The position numbers were made by a program, and so were the translations under genes. DNA of 64,000 nucleotides from Clostridiales bacterium (GTDB lineage Bacteria; Bacillota; Clostridia; Christensenellales; JAISNN01). The stretch lies in the NCBI GenBank assembly GCA_031276195.1, contig JAISNN010000088.1, positions 1-64,000 on the forward strand. Direction: 5' to 3'. Positions 39,401 through 49,329 of this stretch are shown here, piece by piece. Numbering within the stretch: position 1 is the first letter of the stretch; every line of letters starts with the position of its first letter. A model generated the notes under the pieces. It worked only from the letters and a program-made list of their open reading frames with translations, searched no databases and was not told the DNA's origin.

Positions 39401-42123
39401 GCGTAACTTTCAAAAAAGCGGGCGGCGACGGCGCGGAAGTTACGGTTTCGTTTAAGATAATTTCCTTTAAATATGCAAGCGCGAACGCGGGAAAAGACAT
39501 AGAGGTTTCGGGGACGGTCGAATTGAGCGACGAGGATAAAGATTTTTATCATTTTGCCGTCGATAATGAAAAAGTGCAGTCGATCGATATAACCGCGAAG
39601 GCGGAAATCACCCCGAAAGAGTTGACGCTGACGGGCGTAACCGCGTCCGATAAGGTGTACGACGGAACGGCGGAAGTAACGACGCTGACGGGAGGAACGA
39701 TAGAGGGGGTCTTGGACGGCGATACGGTGGACTTTGAATTGTCGGACGGAACGACGGAAAATCGAAAGACGGGAGAGAATAAAAAGGTAACGTATAAGGC
39801 GGTATTGAGCGGAGAGGACGCCGGAAATTATACGGTAAAAAACCAAAACGAAGTCAAGATCAATATCACCGCAAAAGAAGTAGATATAACGGGATTGTAC
39901 GCCGATAATATGACGTATAACGGAAGTACGGAAGTTAAAATCTTAACCGATAAGGTAAAAATCTCGGGATTAGAAACGGTCGATAACGGAAAGGTAAGCG
40001 TCGAAGTAAAGAACGCAAAAGTTTCAAATAAGAACGTCGGAGACGGGAAAGCCGTAACGTATACGGTCAATTTGACGGGGGACGAAGCGGAGAACTACAA
40101 GATTAAAAACCAAAACGAAGTCAAGATCAATATCACAGCAAAAGAAGTAGATATAACGGGATTGTATGCCGATAATATGACGTACAACGGAAGTACGGAA
40201 GTTAAGATCTTGACCGATAAAGTAAAAATCTCGGGCTTGGAAACGGTCGATAACGGAAAGGTAACGATCGAAGTAAAGAACGCGAAAGTTTCAAATAAGA
40301 ACGTCGGAGACGGAAAGGTCGTAACGTATGCCGTTAGTTTGACGGGGGACGAAGCGGAGAATTACAAGATTAAAAACCAAAACGAAGTCAAGATCAATAT
40401 CACAAAAAAAGAATTGACGATAGCGGGAATCAAGGCGGTTGACAGAACCTATAACGGCGAAAAAACGGTCGCTTTGGATCTTAGCGGAATGGAGGTAAAA
40501 GGGCTTATCGAGGGCGACGAGGTTACGGTTTCGGCGGATACGTTCGGGTACGTTGAAAGCGCGGAGGTCGGGAGCGGCAAAAAAGTTGCGGTCGGATACG
40601 AAGTTTCGGGCGCGGACAAGGAAAACTACACCTTTGCCGATATCGGTTACGTGACGGTGAATATCACCGCCGCCCCCGCCGAACCGGAAAACCCCGAAAA
40701 TCCCGAAAACCCCGAAAATCCGGAAAATCCCGAAAATCCTGAAAACCCCGAAAATCCCGAAAATCCCGAAAACCCGGAAAATCCCGAAAAAACGATCGAC
40801 GGAACTAAGGAAGCCGAAATCGACGAATTTTTGAAAAAATACGGCGGCAATACGGCGGAATTGGTTTACGACGCGAAAGACCATGCGAACGATCTTAACG
40901 GTAATTTGACCGAAATCAAAAAGATTGAGGGAATCGCGGACGCGGAGTTAGTCATAGAGCAAGGCGGCGCGGTTGTAAGCGCGATCAAAAACGCGGGAAC
41001 GTATACCCTGACCTTGACGATAAAGACAATTACGGGCGAAAAATCGGGCTGGACTTTCAATGACAAAACGACGGAAAAGGCGGTAACTTGGACGGTTCGG
41101 ATCAAAAAAGCGGCGGTAACCGTAACGGTCGAAGCCGATAACAGAGAGTACGACGGAACGAATACGGTGAAAATTCATATCGATAAAGATAAGATTTCGG
41201 GAATACTCGGAAGCGACGATTTGACTATCACCGCGGAAACGGGAACAACGGCGGACGCGGGCGTGGGTAAGGACAAGCCGTTCACGCCGAACGCGGTCAT
41301 AACGGGAGCGGACAAAGACAATTATGAAATAGTCTTTAAAGGCGCGACGGTTACGATCAAGGCGACGAATACGGAAAATCCGCAGCCCGGCGAAAAACCG
41401 TATGTCATCGGCGGAGAGGTGATCGAAGCCGGGATCGAAGCCGCCGAAACGGAAAACGCTCTCAAAGCGGATTACGACGGAGCGGCGCATACGGACGAAG
41501 CGTTGGAGGGCTTACTCGGCGGATTGAAAGGTATCGGCGGAATCGCGGATGCGGTTGTCAAGGGCTACAAAAAAGCGGACGGAAACGCGGTTGACGCGAT
41601 GAAAGACGCGGGAACTTACACCGTCGAGATCGAATTGACCGCCGACGAAAAAGCGGAAGCGCCCGCGTATGCTTGGGCGTTTGCGGACGGCGAAAAGACT
41701 TATACCGTATATGTAACCTATACGATCGGCAAGATTAAGTTGACGGTGAAGGGTATAACGGCGGTTGACAGAGTGTACGACGGGACGATGAAGGTTGATT
41801 TGAACACGGACGGAATGACGATCGAAGGGTGGGCGACGGATGACGACGAAGCAAAATTCACCCTTATGATCGCGCCGAAAGGAACGGTCGGCAGCGCGGA
41901 CGCGGGAACGGACAAAACCGTTACGTTAGACATAAGCGGAACCGCGCTCGGAAACTACGTCGTCGAGTATGCCCCCGTTACGGTAAACATTCTTGCCGCG
42001 CCCGAAGAAGAAGGGCTTGGCTCTCTATGGAGTTTATTCCTGCTCGCATCGTTTACGGGTTTTGCCGTGTATTGCTTGTTTGCGTATATCGCCCAAAAGA
42101 GAGAGGTGAAGAGAAGAAGGTAA
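36478..42123 (+). CDS. Large secreted, membrane-anchored surface protein with beta-helix-like N-terminal half and YDG domains
   Basis: N-terminal TM; 'VYDGTAEV', 'TYNGSTEV' x2, 'TYNGEKTV', 'EYDGTNTV', 'VYDGTMKV'; (NPE)n linker; C-terminal 'LWSLFLLASFTGFAVYCLFAYIAQKREVKRRR'. Confidence 0.88.
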   Translation: MKNFVAKTRTRLIKYITVIAAIVLTGGLGSLFTAGQLSGEGKFIGGSARENTVSAAKVNVDVPTFRIDNIEGTGANLRIGVTLVKVTLKMNADSEDYADGEITAIKDSQETIANVSHTGLWTAFAAKLGYVKDVGAFWEDEKPTGIMFGDGTTPLSIPEWGKKVPFFTMNPKNKKDVIIFGQAAAASADNNLETEPLIYYDPVSAAGLADLYISKSVKLTSRLTSVLKIGGTGVGKICINGELKKIEDAPKNVNPVVEVATSASMTQFSCGAKIENQGSGYGVSFTGKFRGSAPTFTGSIITGIEGEETGDAGLYFGAECRFTEAYLNAAVIKNIGVKKEAYAAEFNGRPKVTVGNGSLIESGTAVTLKINLDSTPSLLNFKEELIVKGKSRIVNTNESDGKALLVDKGRVHIQNEGTTVESRGEKSNTIYLKNQAENVAILQVKVSDGALVKGKGTVVYADTEKLGAGSGGTIGEECDNGVAVGSGGRIETEGNGADNAAVFLKNGAAARIIDGSVVSKGVSSCIRMENNNSASKIVGGKSEIVNEYTGDSAANYMIYIKESPDLILNIEGASVVSKAKDGGGIYLDGAALSIVAEARLNANIGKYPAVYLKNNARILVKNGHITGIVQSGADADLRGVIVNDSERKGTADDKDGAVFITDGGKVSAETAEGASLFVPAVYSTDGTVLILNGDADNGITVTAKTNADKMYKGTIMLDGENASLYIETKQTSSAVVSEGTGPLIYNKRGNAADYGGVYGNAVGIKSGIVGSGTDGERVTIETVCGGVYVAPGASVGGYCGKNAEKGIIFAYGSSEIIVEGTVKSEKDYDDGANAVYLSAGTRLHLKGAGTAKIQGAINIAEDGGASNRTMSADFKPSESGGKLTFAVRDRDARGKFILFYAPANQSLSTDHFAAYKITKKDKMKLDVKSVPNGDETGKNDIAVDIETEEIKIEKIVISSKTYDKSDDVLDTQTVSVTFKKAGGDGAEVTVSFKIISFKYASANAGKDIEVSGTVELSDEDKDFYHFAVDNEKVQSIDITAKAEITPKELTLTGVTASDKVYDGTAEVTTLTGGTIEGVLDGDTVDFELSDGTTENRKTGENKKVTYKAVLSGEDAGNYTVKNQNEVKINITAKEVDITGLYADNMTYNGSTEVKILTDKVKISGLETVDNGKVSVEVKNAKVSNKNVGDGKAVTYTVNLTGDEAENYKIKNQNEVKINITAKEVDITGLYADNMTYNGSTEVKILTDKVKISGLETVDNGKVTIEVKNAKVSNKNVGDGKVVTYAVSLTGDEAENYKIKNQNEVKINITKKELTIAGIKAVDRTYNGEKTVALDLSGMEVKGLIEGDEVTVSADTFGYVESAEVGSGKKVAVGYEVSGADKENYTFADIGYVTVNITAAPAEPENPENPENPENPENPENPENPENPENPENPENPEKTIDGTKEAEIDEFLKKYGGNTAELVYDAKDHANDLNGNLTEIKKIEGIADAELVIEQGGAVVSAIKNAGTYTLTLTIKTITGEKSGWTFNDKTTEKAVTWTVRIKKAAVTVTVEADNREYDGTNTVKIHIDKDKISGILGSDDLTITAETGTTADAGVGKDKPFTPNAVITGADKDNYEIVFKGATVTIKATNTENPQPGEKPYVIGGEVIEAGIEAAETENALKADYDGAAHTDEALEGLLGGLKGIGGIADAVVKGYKKADGNAVDAMKDAGTYTVEIELTADEKAEAPAYAWAFADGEKTYTVYVTYTIGKIKLTVKGITAVDRVYDGTMKVDLNTDGMTIEGWATDDDEAKFTLMIAPKGTVGSADAGTDKTVTLDISGTALGNYVVEYAPVTVNILAAPEEEGLGSLWSLFLLASFTGFAVYCLFAYIAQKREVKRRR
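39841..40400 (+). repeat. Near-identical 267-bp (89-aa) YDG repeat units
   Basis: 'aaccaaaacgaagtcaagatcaatatcac' at 39841, 40108 and 40375. Confidence 0.92.
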
Positions 42124-42137
42124 AATGGAATAAAGAT

Positions 42138-42167
42138 AAAGCGTTCGGTATTTTTATCGAACGCTTT
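42138..42167 (+). terminator. Terminator after the YDG protein
   Basis: AAAGCGTTCG-GTATTTTTAT-CGAACGCTTT. Confidence 0.75.
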
Positions 42168-42429
42168 AATCTTTAATTTGAGCCGTTTACCGTTTTGCGT
42201 TATGCCGTATTATTATATTTATATCGCATTTTCATTATGTTGTGTTGTATCGCATTGCGTTTAATATCGCATCGCCTTCTACCGTATCGCGTTATACCGC
42301 ATTTTACAATCATACGCTTGATTAAAAAGTCTAACCGCTGTATTTTCGTAAATTTATACGCTTTTTGATAAATAACTATATTTTATTTTGTCTTTTTAAA
42401 AAAATGTGATATACTGTATGAGATATAAA

Positions 42430-42660
42430 CGACTTGCGTATATAAAATAAAGAAAAGCCGTACGCGAAGCGAAGAAAAGGATATACGAACATAAAGAAAA
42501 AGGTATACAAATATAAAGAAAACGAATACGCAAAATAAAGAAAAAGGTATATAAAATAAAGAAAAAGATACGCAAAATAAATAACTTGCGTATACAAAGT
42601 AAAAAAAAACTATATTCGGAATAAAAAAATTGCGTATGCGAAATGAAAAAAAGCGGTATG
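42430..42660 (+). repeat. Purine-rich array upstream of coaX
   Basis: Repeated 'aaataaagaaaaaggtatacaaaataaagaaaa'. Confidence 0.85.
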
Positions 42661-42745
42661 CGGAATATTAAATTATCGTCCGTTTAAACGGTTGATTTTT
42701 ACGCGTGAACGCCGATTGAAATGCGGTGGGAGGGTTTTGTTTTTT

Positions 42746-43528
42746 ATGATTTTGGTTATGGATATAGGCAACACGAATGTCAAGTTCGGTTTGTTCGACG
42801 GCGCGGTTTTGAAACAGAGTTGGAGAATTTCCGCATCGAAGTCCAGAACGGCGGACGAATTGGGGGTCGTAATCGGGAATCTTTTCGCGACCGCGGGACT
42901 GTCGTATAAGGACGTTCACGGCGTCATTATGGCGTCCGTTCAGCCCGCGCTGAACTATACCGTCGAGCATGCGTGCGAATATTATATCGGGAAAAAACCG
43001 ATTATCGTCAATTCGGATATCTTAACGGATATGAAATTTATGTACACAAATCCCGAAGAGTTGGGCGCGGACAGAATCGTGAACGCCGTCGCGGCATACG
43101 GCGAATACGGCGGTCCTTGCATCATCGTAGACTGCGGAACGGCAACCACTTTCAGCGCGGTCAACGCGGACGGCGCGTTTTTGGGCGGCGCGATCGCCCC
43201 GGGAATCAAAGCGAGCGCGGACGCTCTGACCGAAGCCGCGTCGAAACTCCCAAAAATCGAACTAAACAAGCCGAAAAATATAATCGGAAAATCGACGATT
43301 AGCAATATGCAGTCGGGAATCATAAACGGCTTTACGGGGCTTGTGAATTATATTTTGATCAAAATGAAAAAAGAAGACGAACTCTCGGGCGCGAAAGTTA
43401 TCGCGACGGGCGGACTGAGCGAACTGATCGACTTCGACGAGGGCTTAAACGTCATAAAAGACCGCGCGCTTTCCATCAAGGGATTAAAACTGATATACGA
43501 CAAAAATTACGATAAATATACCCGTTAA
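42746..43528 (+). CDS. coaX: Type III pantothenate kinase
   Basis: 'MILVMDIGNTNVKFGLFD', 'NPEELGADRIVNAVAAYGEYGGPCIIVDCGTATTF'. Confidence 0.96.
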   Translation: MILVMDIGNTNVKFGLFDGAVLKQSWRISASKSRTADELGVVIGNLFATAGLSYKDVHGVIMASVQPALNYTVEHACEYYIGKKPIIVNSDILTDMKFMYTNPEELGADRIVNAVAAYGEYGGPCIIVDCGTATTFSAVNADGAFLGGAIAPGIKASADALTEAASKLPKIELNKPKNIIGKSTISNMQSGIINGFTGLVNYILIKMKKEDELSGAKVIATGGLSELIDFDEGLNVIKDRALSIKGLKLIYDKNYDKYTR

Positions 43529-43539
43529 ACTTACGGTAA

Positions 43540-43855
43540 AAAACGGCTAAAAACACGCGGTATAGAAGCGCGGAAAATTGATACGAAAAAACTAATAAAT
43601 TTGCATATAAAAGCAGGTAAAACGAGATAAAAAAACGATTAAAAACACGCGGTACTGTACCGCGGAAAAACGAGATAAAAAACGGGTAAAATCAACCGTT
43701 AAAAACGCGGAAAAAACGCGGAAAAATAATGCAGAAAAGCGTGAAAAATAATACCGAAAAAATATAAAAAATAATGCGGAAAAACATAGAAAAATAATGC
43801 GGAAAAGTAAAAGAAATATATATTAAAAACGCTTGAAATTAAGATAAAAAAATAA
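43540..43855 (+). repeat. Purine-rich array upstream of hom with two palindrome copies
   Basis: 'aaaaacacgcggtatagaagcgcggaaaa', 'aaaaacacgcggtactgtaccgcggaaaa', repeated 'aataatgcggaaaaa'. Confidence 0.85.
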
Positions 43856-43869
43856 GGAGAAACTGTTTT

Positions 43870-45150
43870 ATGAATAAGGTCGGAGTCGCCTTGCTGGGGC
43901 TTGGAGTCGTCGGGAGCGGAACGTATAAAATTCTCGTCGAGCAGCGCGAAAAAATCAAGAAAATCTACGGCGTAGATTTGGAAGTTTTGCACATTTTGGA
44001 GCGGGACAAGAGCAAAGCCGCCGCTCTCGGAATCGATCCCGATATCGTTTCGACGGACGTCGAAAACGTCCTGAATAATCCCGATATAAAGATTGCCGCG
44101 GAGTTTTTCGGCGGCACGGAACCCGCGAAAACCTTTCTTGTCAAGTGCCTTTTGAAGGGCAAGAGCGTCGTTACGTCAAATAAGGAATTGGTTTGTAAAC
44201 ACTTCGCCGAATTGGAAGCCGCGGCGGCAAAAGGGAAAGCGGGTCTGTATTTCGAGGCGAGTTGCGTGGGCGGCGTTCCCGTGATACGGACGCTCACCGA
44301 CGCTATGCAGGCGAACGACATCAAGGAAATTAAGGGCATCATAAACGGCACGACAAACTATATTTTGTCGAGTATGGCGAACGACGGAACGGACTATAAG
44401 GACGCGCTCCTTTCCGCGCAGAGGCTTGGATATGCCGAAGCCGATCCTACCGCGGACACGGAGGGCTACGACGCGTCGTATAAACTGAGCATTTTGTCGT
44501 CCTTGGCATACAATAAGCACGTTCCTCTCGACAAAATTTTCCGCGAGGGAATCAATAATATCACCGCGGAGGATATAAATTTCGGCAAGGAATTTGGTAT
44601 GACCTTGAAACTTCTCGGAATCAGCAAAAATATAGACGGAAAAATCGAGGCGCGCGTCCATCCCGCGTTTATCGACAACAATCACCCTTTGGCGAGCGTG
44701 AAGGGTTCGTTTAACGCCGTTCATTTGGTCGGGAACAACGTCGGCGACGTTATGCTGTACGGACGCGGCGCGGGCGACCTTCCGACGGGCAGCGCGATTG
44801 TCAGCGATATCGTTTTCGCGGCGGCGCAAACCAAACACAGACGCTACGCCTTTGTTTCGGAACGCGTCAAGCCCGCCGATTTTATAAGCGACTTTTTGTC
44901 GGAATATTATATCAGAATGAAGGTGAGCGACAAGGCGGGGACGCTCTCGAAAATCTCGGGCGTTTTCGGGAAATTCGGCGTTTCCATAACTACGGTATTG
45001 CAAAAGCCGCCGACGGACGACAGCGGAATCGTTTCGATTATCTTTATCACGCATTTGACGCGCGAAGGGGCGATCTCGAAGGCTATCGGCGCGATCAAAG
45101 AACTTGAAAACGTCGCGGAAATCTCGAACGTCATACGCGTGGAAAAATAG
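43870..45150 (+). CDS. hom: Homoserine dehydrogenase
   Basis: 'VALLGLGVVGSGTYKIL', 'IINGTTNYILS', C-terminal ACT domain. Confidence 0.96.
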   Translation: MNKVGVALLGLGVVGSGTYKILVEQREKIKKIYGVDLEVLHILERDKSKAAALGIDPDIVSTDVENVLNNPDIKIAAEFFGGTEPAKTFLVKCLLKGKSVVTSNKELVCKHFAELEAAAAKGKAGLYFEASCVGGVPVIRTLTDAMQANDIKEIKGIINGTTNYILSSMANDGTDYKDALLSAQRLGYAEADPTADTEGYDASYKLSILSSLAYNKHVPLDKIFREGINNITAEDINFGKEFGMTLKLLGISKNIDGKIEARVHPAFIDNNHPLASVKGSFNAVHLVGNNVGDVMLYGRGAGDLPTGSAIVSDIVFAAAQTKHRRYAFVSERVKPADFISDFLSEYYIRMKVSDKAGTLSKISGVFGKFGVSITTVLQKPPTDDSGIVSIIFITHLTREGAISKAIGAIKELENVAEISNVIRVEK

Positions 45151-45357
45151 GATTTAAGGAAACTTTCGCGGGAAAATAAATTCGGCGCGATCAAAGAACT
45201 TGAAAACGCCGCGGGAAAGCAAGATTTAAGGGAAATTTTTTAAGAAATAAAAATATGGAAAAAACCGATATAAAAAAGTAAATTTATTCATTTTAAACGC
45301 GGTATAGTGCCGCGGAATATTAAGTCTTTCGTATATGGAAAAAATAGATATAAAAAA

Positions 45358-45394
45358 GGGGGCCGCGCCGCGTTTTAGGCGGCGCGGCTCCTTG
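45358..45394. terminator. Bidirectional terminator between hom and the convergent ADH gene
   Basis: GGCCGCGCCGC-GTTTTAG-GCGGCGCGGC. Confidence 0.7.
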
Positions 45395-45423
45395 AAATAT
45401 TAAACGTTTTAAATTAAAAAAAA

Positions 45424-46632
45424 CTATAAATCAAAATTTATCTGTTCCGCGTTTTGACTCCGCGGCGTGATTACGCCTTTCATAAAACTGAGATTATAAA
45501 TTTTCATAACGTCCTTGAAGTCGAGCGGTTTTCTGTCGAATTTGAAAAGATCGCCCATAACGTCGATGGCGTTTTTTGTATAATTTATAATCATATTTTT
45601 ATTCATTCCGTAGCGTTTATAGTCGATATTCGCGACAAAACAAGACTTTTTCAGGTTGTGGAGAAATTCGATAAAACCCTCGGGCGCGGGATACGAACCG
45701 GCGGCGGCGGACAAATCTTTTAAGCGGTCGGGGCATACCGTCAAAAAATGATTGAAATAGTCTTCGCACAAAAAAACCAACCCCGCGCCGTGCGGCAGGC
45801 TTCGGTGATACGCGCTGAGCGCGTGTTCCATAGAATGCTGCGACGTGCAGCCCGAAAGGCATTCGACAAAGCCCGAAAGGACGTTCGCGTAGGAGAGATT
45901 TTTCCGCGCTTCGAGGTTGTTCGGGTTTTCAACGGCTTTCGGAAGATATTTTGCGGCGAGCGAGACGCTTTTTAGGGCGTACATATCGCTAAGAGGGGAC
46001 GCCGCTTTGTTTATGTAACCTTCCGCGGCGTGCATAAGGATATCGAATCCGTGAAACGCGGTCAGTTCGCACGGAACGGACAGCGTAAGTTTCGGATCGA
46101 TAAAACTTATCGCGGGATAGAGGCATTCGCCTTCGAGTCCGACCTTTTCGCAAGTAACTTCCTTGGTTATCACCGCGAACGGGTTGACTTCCGAACCCGT
46201 CGCCGCCGTCGTCGAAAAAAGCACGATCGGAAGCGCGCCGTATCTCATCGGGAGGTTTTTTCCCGTGCCGCCCGAAACGTAGTCCCAAAGGTCGCCGCCG
46301 TTTTTGTAGAGCATCGCGATACATTTCGCGCTGTCCATAACGCTTCCGCCGCCGAGACCGATTACGAAATCGCATTTTTCCAACTTCGCCAACTCCGCCG
46401 CCTCTTGAACGTTGGCTTTGAAGGGGTTGGGCGCGATTTTGTCGTAGACGACGTAGGACGTGCGGCATTTTTTTAGTTCGGTCGTCAGGCGGTCGAGATA
46501 CTTGAACCTTTTGACCGAATTTCCGCCCGTAACGATCAACGCCTTGCCGCCCGGGAGTCTGCAATTTTGAATTTCATCGAAAGCGTCGTTTTTAAAAATC
46601 ACCTTTGTGGGAATGTGATAACAAAAATTCAT
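45424..46632 (-). CDS. Iron-containing alcohol dehydrogenase
   Basis: 'FVIGLGGGSVMDSAKCIAM', 'TTAATGSEVNPFAVI', 'HGFDILMHAAEGYI'. Confidence 0.94.
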   Translation of the reverse strand: MNFCYHIPTKVIFKNDAFDEIQNCRLPGGKALIVTGGNSVKRFKYLDRLTTELKKCRTSYVVYDKIAPNPFKANVQEAAELAKLEKCDFVIGLGGGSVMDSAKCIAMLYKNGGDLWDYVSGGTGKNLPMRYGALPIVLFSTTAATGSEVNPFAVITKEVTCEKVGLEGECLYPAISFIDPKLTLSVPCELTAFHGFDILMHAAEGYINKAASPLSDMYALKSVSLAAKYLPKAVENPNNLEARKNLSYANVLSGFVECLSGCTSQHSMEHALSAYHRSLPHGAGLVFLCEDYFNHFLTVCPDRLKDLSAAAGSYPAPEGFIEFLHNLKKSCFVANIDYKRYGMNKNMIINYTKNAIDVMGDLFKFDRKPLDFKDVMKIYNLSFMKGVITPRSQNAEQINFDL

Positions 46633-46966
46633 AAACAATCCTTTTAAACGCCGAATTGAATTTTGACCGAACGCCGCTTTTTTTAAGCGGCATTTTTTAT
46701 ATATCTATATGTCCGTATTCTTTATACTTATATAATAATATTATCGCTTATATCCATATCTATATCTATACCTATACTTATATACCTATATACTTAATAT
46801 GCCAATATACTTCATTATATCAAAAATACGGCGTTTACGCAATAAAATTTTTTGTAGTTTTTGGGAATTCGTTTACAATTTTCACGCAATATGTTTATTC
46901 GCGGTTTTAAGCGGAATATTTCGTGTCCGGAAAGAGGGCGGTTCGTTTTATTCGGAGTTTCATAAG

Positions 46967-46995
46967 AAAGACCGTAAAAACTTTTTTACGGTCCG
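46967..46995 (-). terminator. Terminator for the 47040-47819 gene
   Basis: Minus strand GACCGTAAAAAAGTTTTTACGGTC then T-rich. Confidence 0.6.
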
Positions 46996-47039
46996 GTTTC
47001 TTTTTTTCGTAATGTTTTTTTTAAATCCCTCGTTTGTGC

Positions 47040-47819
47040 TTAGGGGGAGGGCGCGGCGATCCATTTTGCGAATATCGTAACGGGTTTTACCGTACCCGCC
47101 GGGATATACGCGATCTCCGTTCCGGGAATAAAATCTCTGTCGGTATACCAGCCCGCGAATATAAACCCTTCTTTATACATTTGTTCCGTTCCGGGGAGAG
47201 TTATCTCCTCCTCGACCGTAAACGTACCCAAAGGAATGGCTCCCGACGCATAGCCGCCTCCGTTCAGCACTACGTTTATCGGGAAATTGAAAGGAATCCA
47301 TTTCGCGTAAAGCGTCGTATCTGCCGTTATTTTTGACGTGAAATCAAATTTTGTTTGCAATTCCGGATCTTCGTACCAATCCTCAAAGACATATCCCTCT
47401 CTGACGGGGAAATCCGGCTTTTCTATAACCGACAACTTCCATACCACGCGGCGGTCGACGTCGCTCCCGCCCTTCGAGTCGAACCTGACGGTCGCCAAAG
47501 GATTAAAAAAGAAGTATGCGGTGAGCAGCAGCCCCGCGATGATAAGCCCCGTGAGGAAACGCGTCAAAGCGGCGTTTCTCGGGGGGATGACGTAGGGATA
47601 TTTTTTCTTTAACCGTTCGTTTTTTACGGCTATTTTTATTTTTTTCTTTTCGGCGCGTTCCTTTGCCTTTAATCTCGCTTTCGCTTGTTTTTTCGCGGCG
47701 AGTTTAGCCTTTTTTTTGGCGATTTCGCGCGCTTTCGCCTCGGCTCTCAATTCCGATTTTGACTTCGGCGGAACTTTTTTGAGTTTTTTATTTTTTTTGA
47801 CCGCTTTTTTCTTGCTCAT
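47040..47819 (-). CDS. Membrane-anchored protein with two InlB B-repeat-like domains
   Basis: Lys-rich N-terminus, TM 'LTRFLTGLIIAGLLLTAYFFF', then 'VREGYVFEDWYEDPELQTKFDF...ITADTTLYAKW' and 'GFIFAGWYTDRDF...VTIFAKW'. Confidence 0.85.
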   Translation of the reverse strand: MSKKKAVKKNKKLKKVPPKSKSELRAEAKAREIAKKKAKLAAKKQAKARLKAKERAEKKKIKIAVKNERLKKKYPYVIPPRNAALTRFLTGLIIAGLLLTAYFFFNPLATVRFDSKGGSDVDRRVVWKLSVIEKPDFPVREGYVFEDWYEDPELQTKFDFTSKITADTTLYAKWIPFNFPINVVLNGGGYASGAIPLGTFTVEEEITLPGTEQMYKEGFIFAGWYTDRDFIPGTEIAYIPAGTVKPVTIFAKWIAAPSP

Positions 47820-48369
47820 CGAAAAAACTCCCCGATATTTTTCGTAATCGCCATAAACAACCCTCGGCGGTATCCCGCGCGGCGCAAATATTCCGTTTAA
47901 AATTCCGCGCAAGCAATAAAAAACGATAAGGGTATTATTTAAGGATATTATTTAGTATAGTATATAGTATACATATAAATCACTAAAAAGTCAATATATA
48001 TTTGCAAATTTTTTTTAATTATTTGATATAAAAAACGCGGCGGAAAACTTTTTTAAAAAAGTATTTTCCCCCTACGCCCTCTTTCAAAAACTTTAAATAA
48101 TTTTTCGGCGTTGAGTTTTTTGGGAGTTGAAAAAAGCGCGGCGGCGTTGATTTTTTTGAATTGTAAAAGAGGCGCGGCGGCGTTGAGTTTTCGGGTTACA
48201 AAAAAGTGAGGCGTTGAATAATGGGGTCGTTATGGGAATTTTTCGCCTCTCACGGCAAATGAATGCGGCGTCTTTTTAGATCGGACGCCGCCGGACTTTA
48301 AAGTTTAACGAAAATATATCCGGATAAAAAAATGTTCATAACCTATAAATTTGTTGAAAAAAGAGATTT

Positions 48370-48410
48370 TGTGGATAAAACTACGAAAATGTGGATAACT
48401 GTGTGGATAT
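48370..48410 (-). promoter_or_regulatory. Cluster of three DnaA-box-like sites
   Basis: TGTGGATAA at 48370-48378 and 48390-48398, TGTGGATAT at 48402-48410 (reverse complement of consensus TTATCCACA). Confidence 0.55.
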
Positions 48411-48584
48411 GTAGGGACGAATTTCCATTTTTAAATTTTTTGCTTCAAAATCGGGGGTTTTTTGTAATTTTCATATTAAAAGGCTAAAAAAATTAATATA
48501 TATTTACCCAAAAAACAATATTTTTCGCGAAAATCCGCGTTTTTTCATTGACGAAAAAACACGCTTAATGCCGTTTCGGAAAAA

Positions 48585-48622
48585 AAATCAAAAATTTTTA
48601 AAAATTTTTGATTTTTTTGGTG
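48585..48622. terminator. AT-rich perfect inverted repeat
   Basis: AAATCAAAAATTTTTAAAAATTTTTGATTT. Confidence 0.5.
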
Positions 48623-48826
48623 AAAAAGGGTTGAAAGTGGAGAAGATATGTGATATAATAATGACGTGATAAAAAAACAGACCGTATTCGCTTTGTTTCG
48701 GGCGTTCGGCGGAGTTGAATTTTGAACCGATAGGGGAAAATGACCGACGGCTAAGTCCGTTCGGCGGCTTTGGACTTTGACTTCGGAGTAGATATGACGT
48801 TTGTTTTTTAAAATTCGGGAGAGAAA

Positions 48827-49327
48827 ATGAGTTTCAGCGGAAATCAACGTTTATTATTAGACGAAAAAGGTCGTATGAGAATACCGTCGCGCTACCGCGA
48901 CGAACTCGGTGACGATTTCGCGCTGTCGAAAGGTCCGAAAAACTGTATCTATATTCTTTCCGCAAAAAAGGCGCGCGAGTATGAGGACGACCTGATCGCC
49001 CTAAACGCCGCCGCCGATATATTCGACTTTGACGGGCAGATGATTTTGAACGCCGCCGCCGACGCGCTGTATTTTCCCGACGTGGACGAGCAGGGCAGGT
49101 TCGTTTTGAAAAACGAATACAAGGCGTTCGCATCCATAAAAAAGGAAATCGTCGTTTCTGGCGCGACGGACAAGTTGACGCTTTGGGGAGCGGAGAGATA
49201 CGACGAACTGTTCGGCGGATCGAATTATGAAACGATGATCAAAAAATTGTACGAGATGAAGATGAAAAAAGCCGAATTTGAAAAAGACAAGCAAAGACAA
49301 AACGCGGACGCGCAAGACGGCGAATAA
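48827..49327 (+). CDS. mraZ: Transcriptional regulator MraZ
   Basis: 'LLLDEKGRMRIPSRYRDEL', 'DEQGRFVL'; precedes rsmH. Confidence 0.95.
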   Translation: MSFSGNQRLLLDEKGRMRIPSRYRDELGDDFALSKGPKNCIYILSAKKAREYEDDLIALNAAADIFDFDGQMILNAAADALYFPDVDEQGRFVLKNEYKAFASIKKEIVVSGATDKLTLWGAERYDELFGGSNYETMIKKLYEMKMKKAEFEKDKQRQNADAQDGE

Positions 49328-49329
49328 AA

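Noticed and set aside
46700-46800. TATATC/TATACC-rich tract as a regulatory repeat
   Set aside because: Irregular AT-rich low-complexity DNA between an ADH 5' end and another gene's 3' end; no consistent unit.
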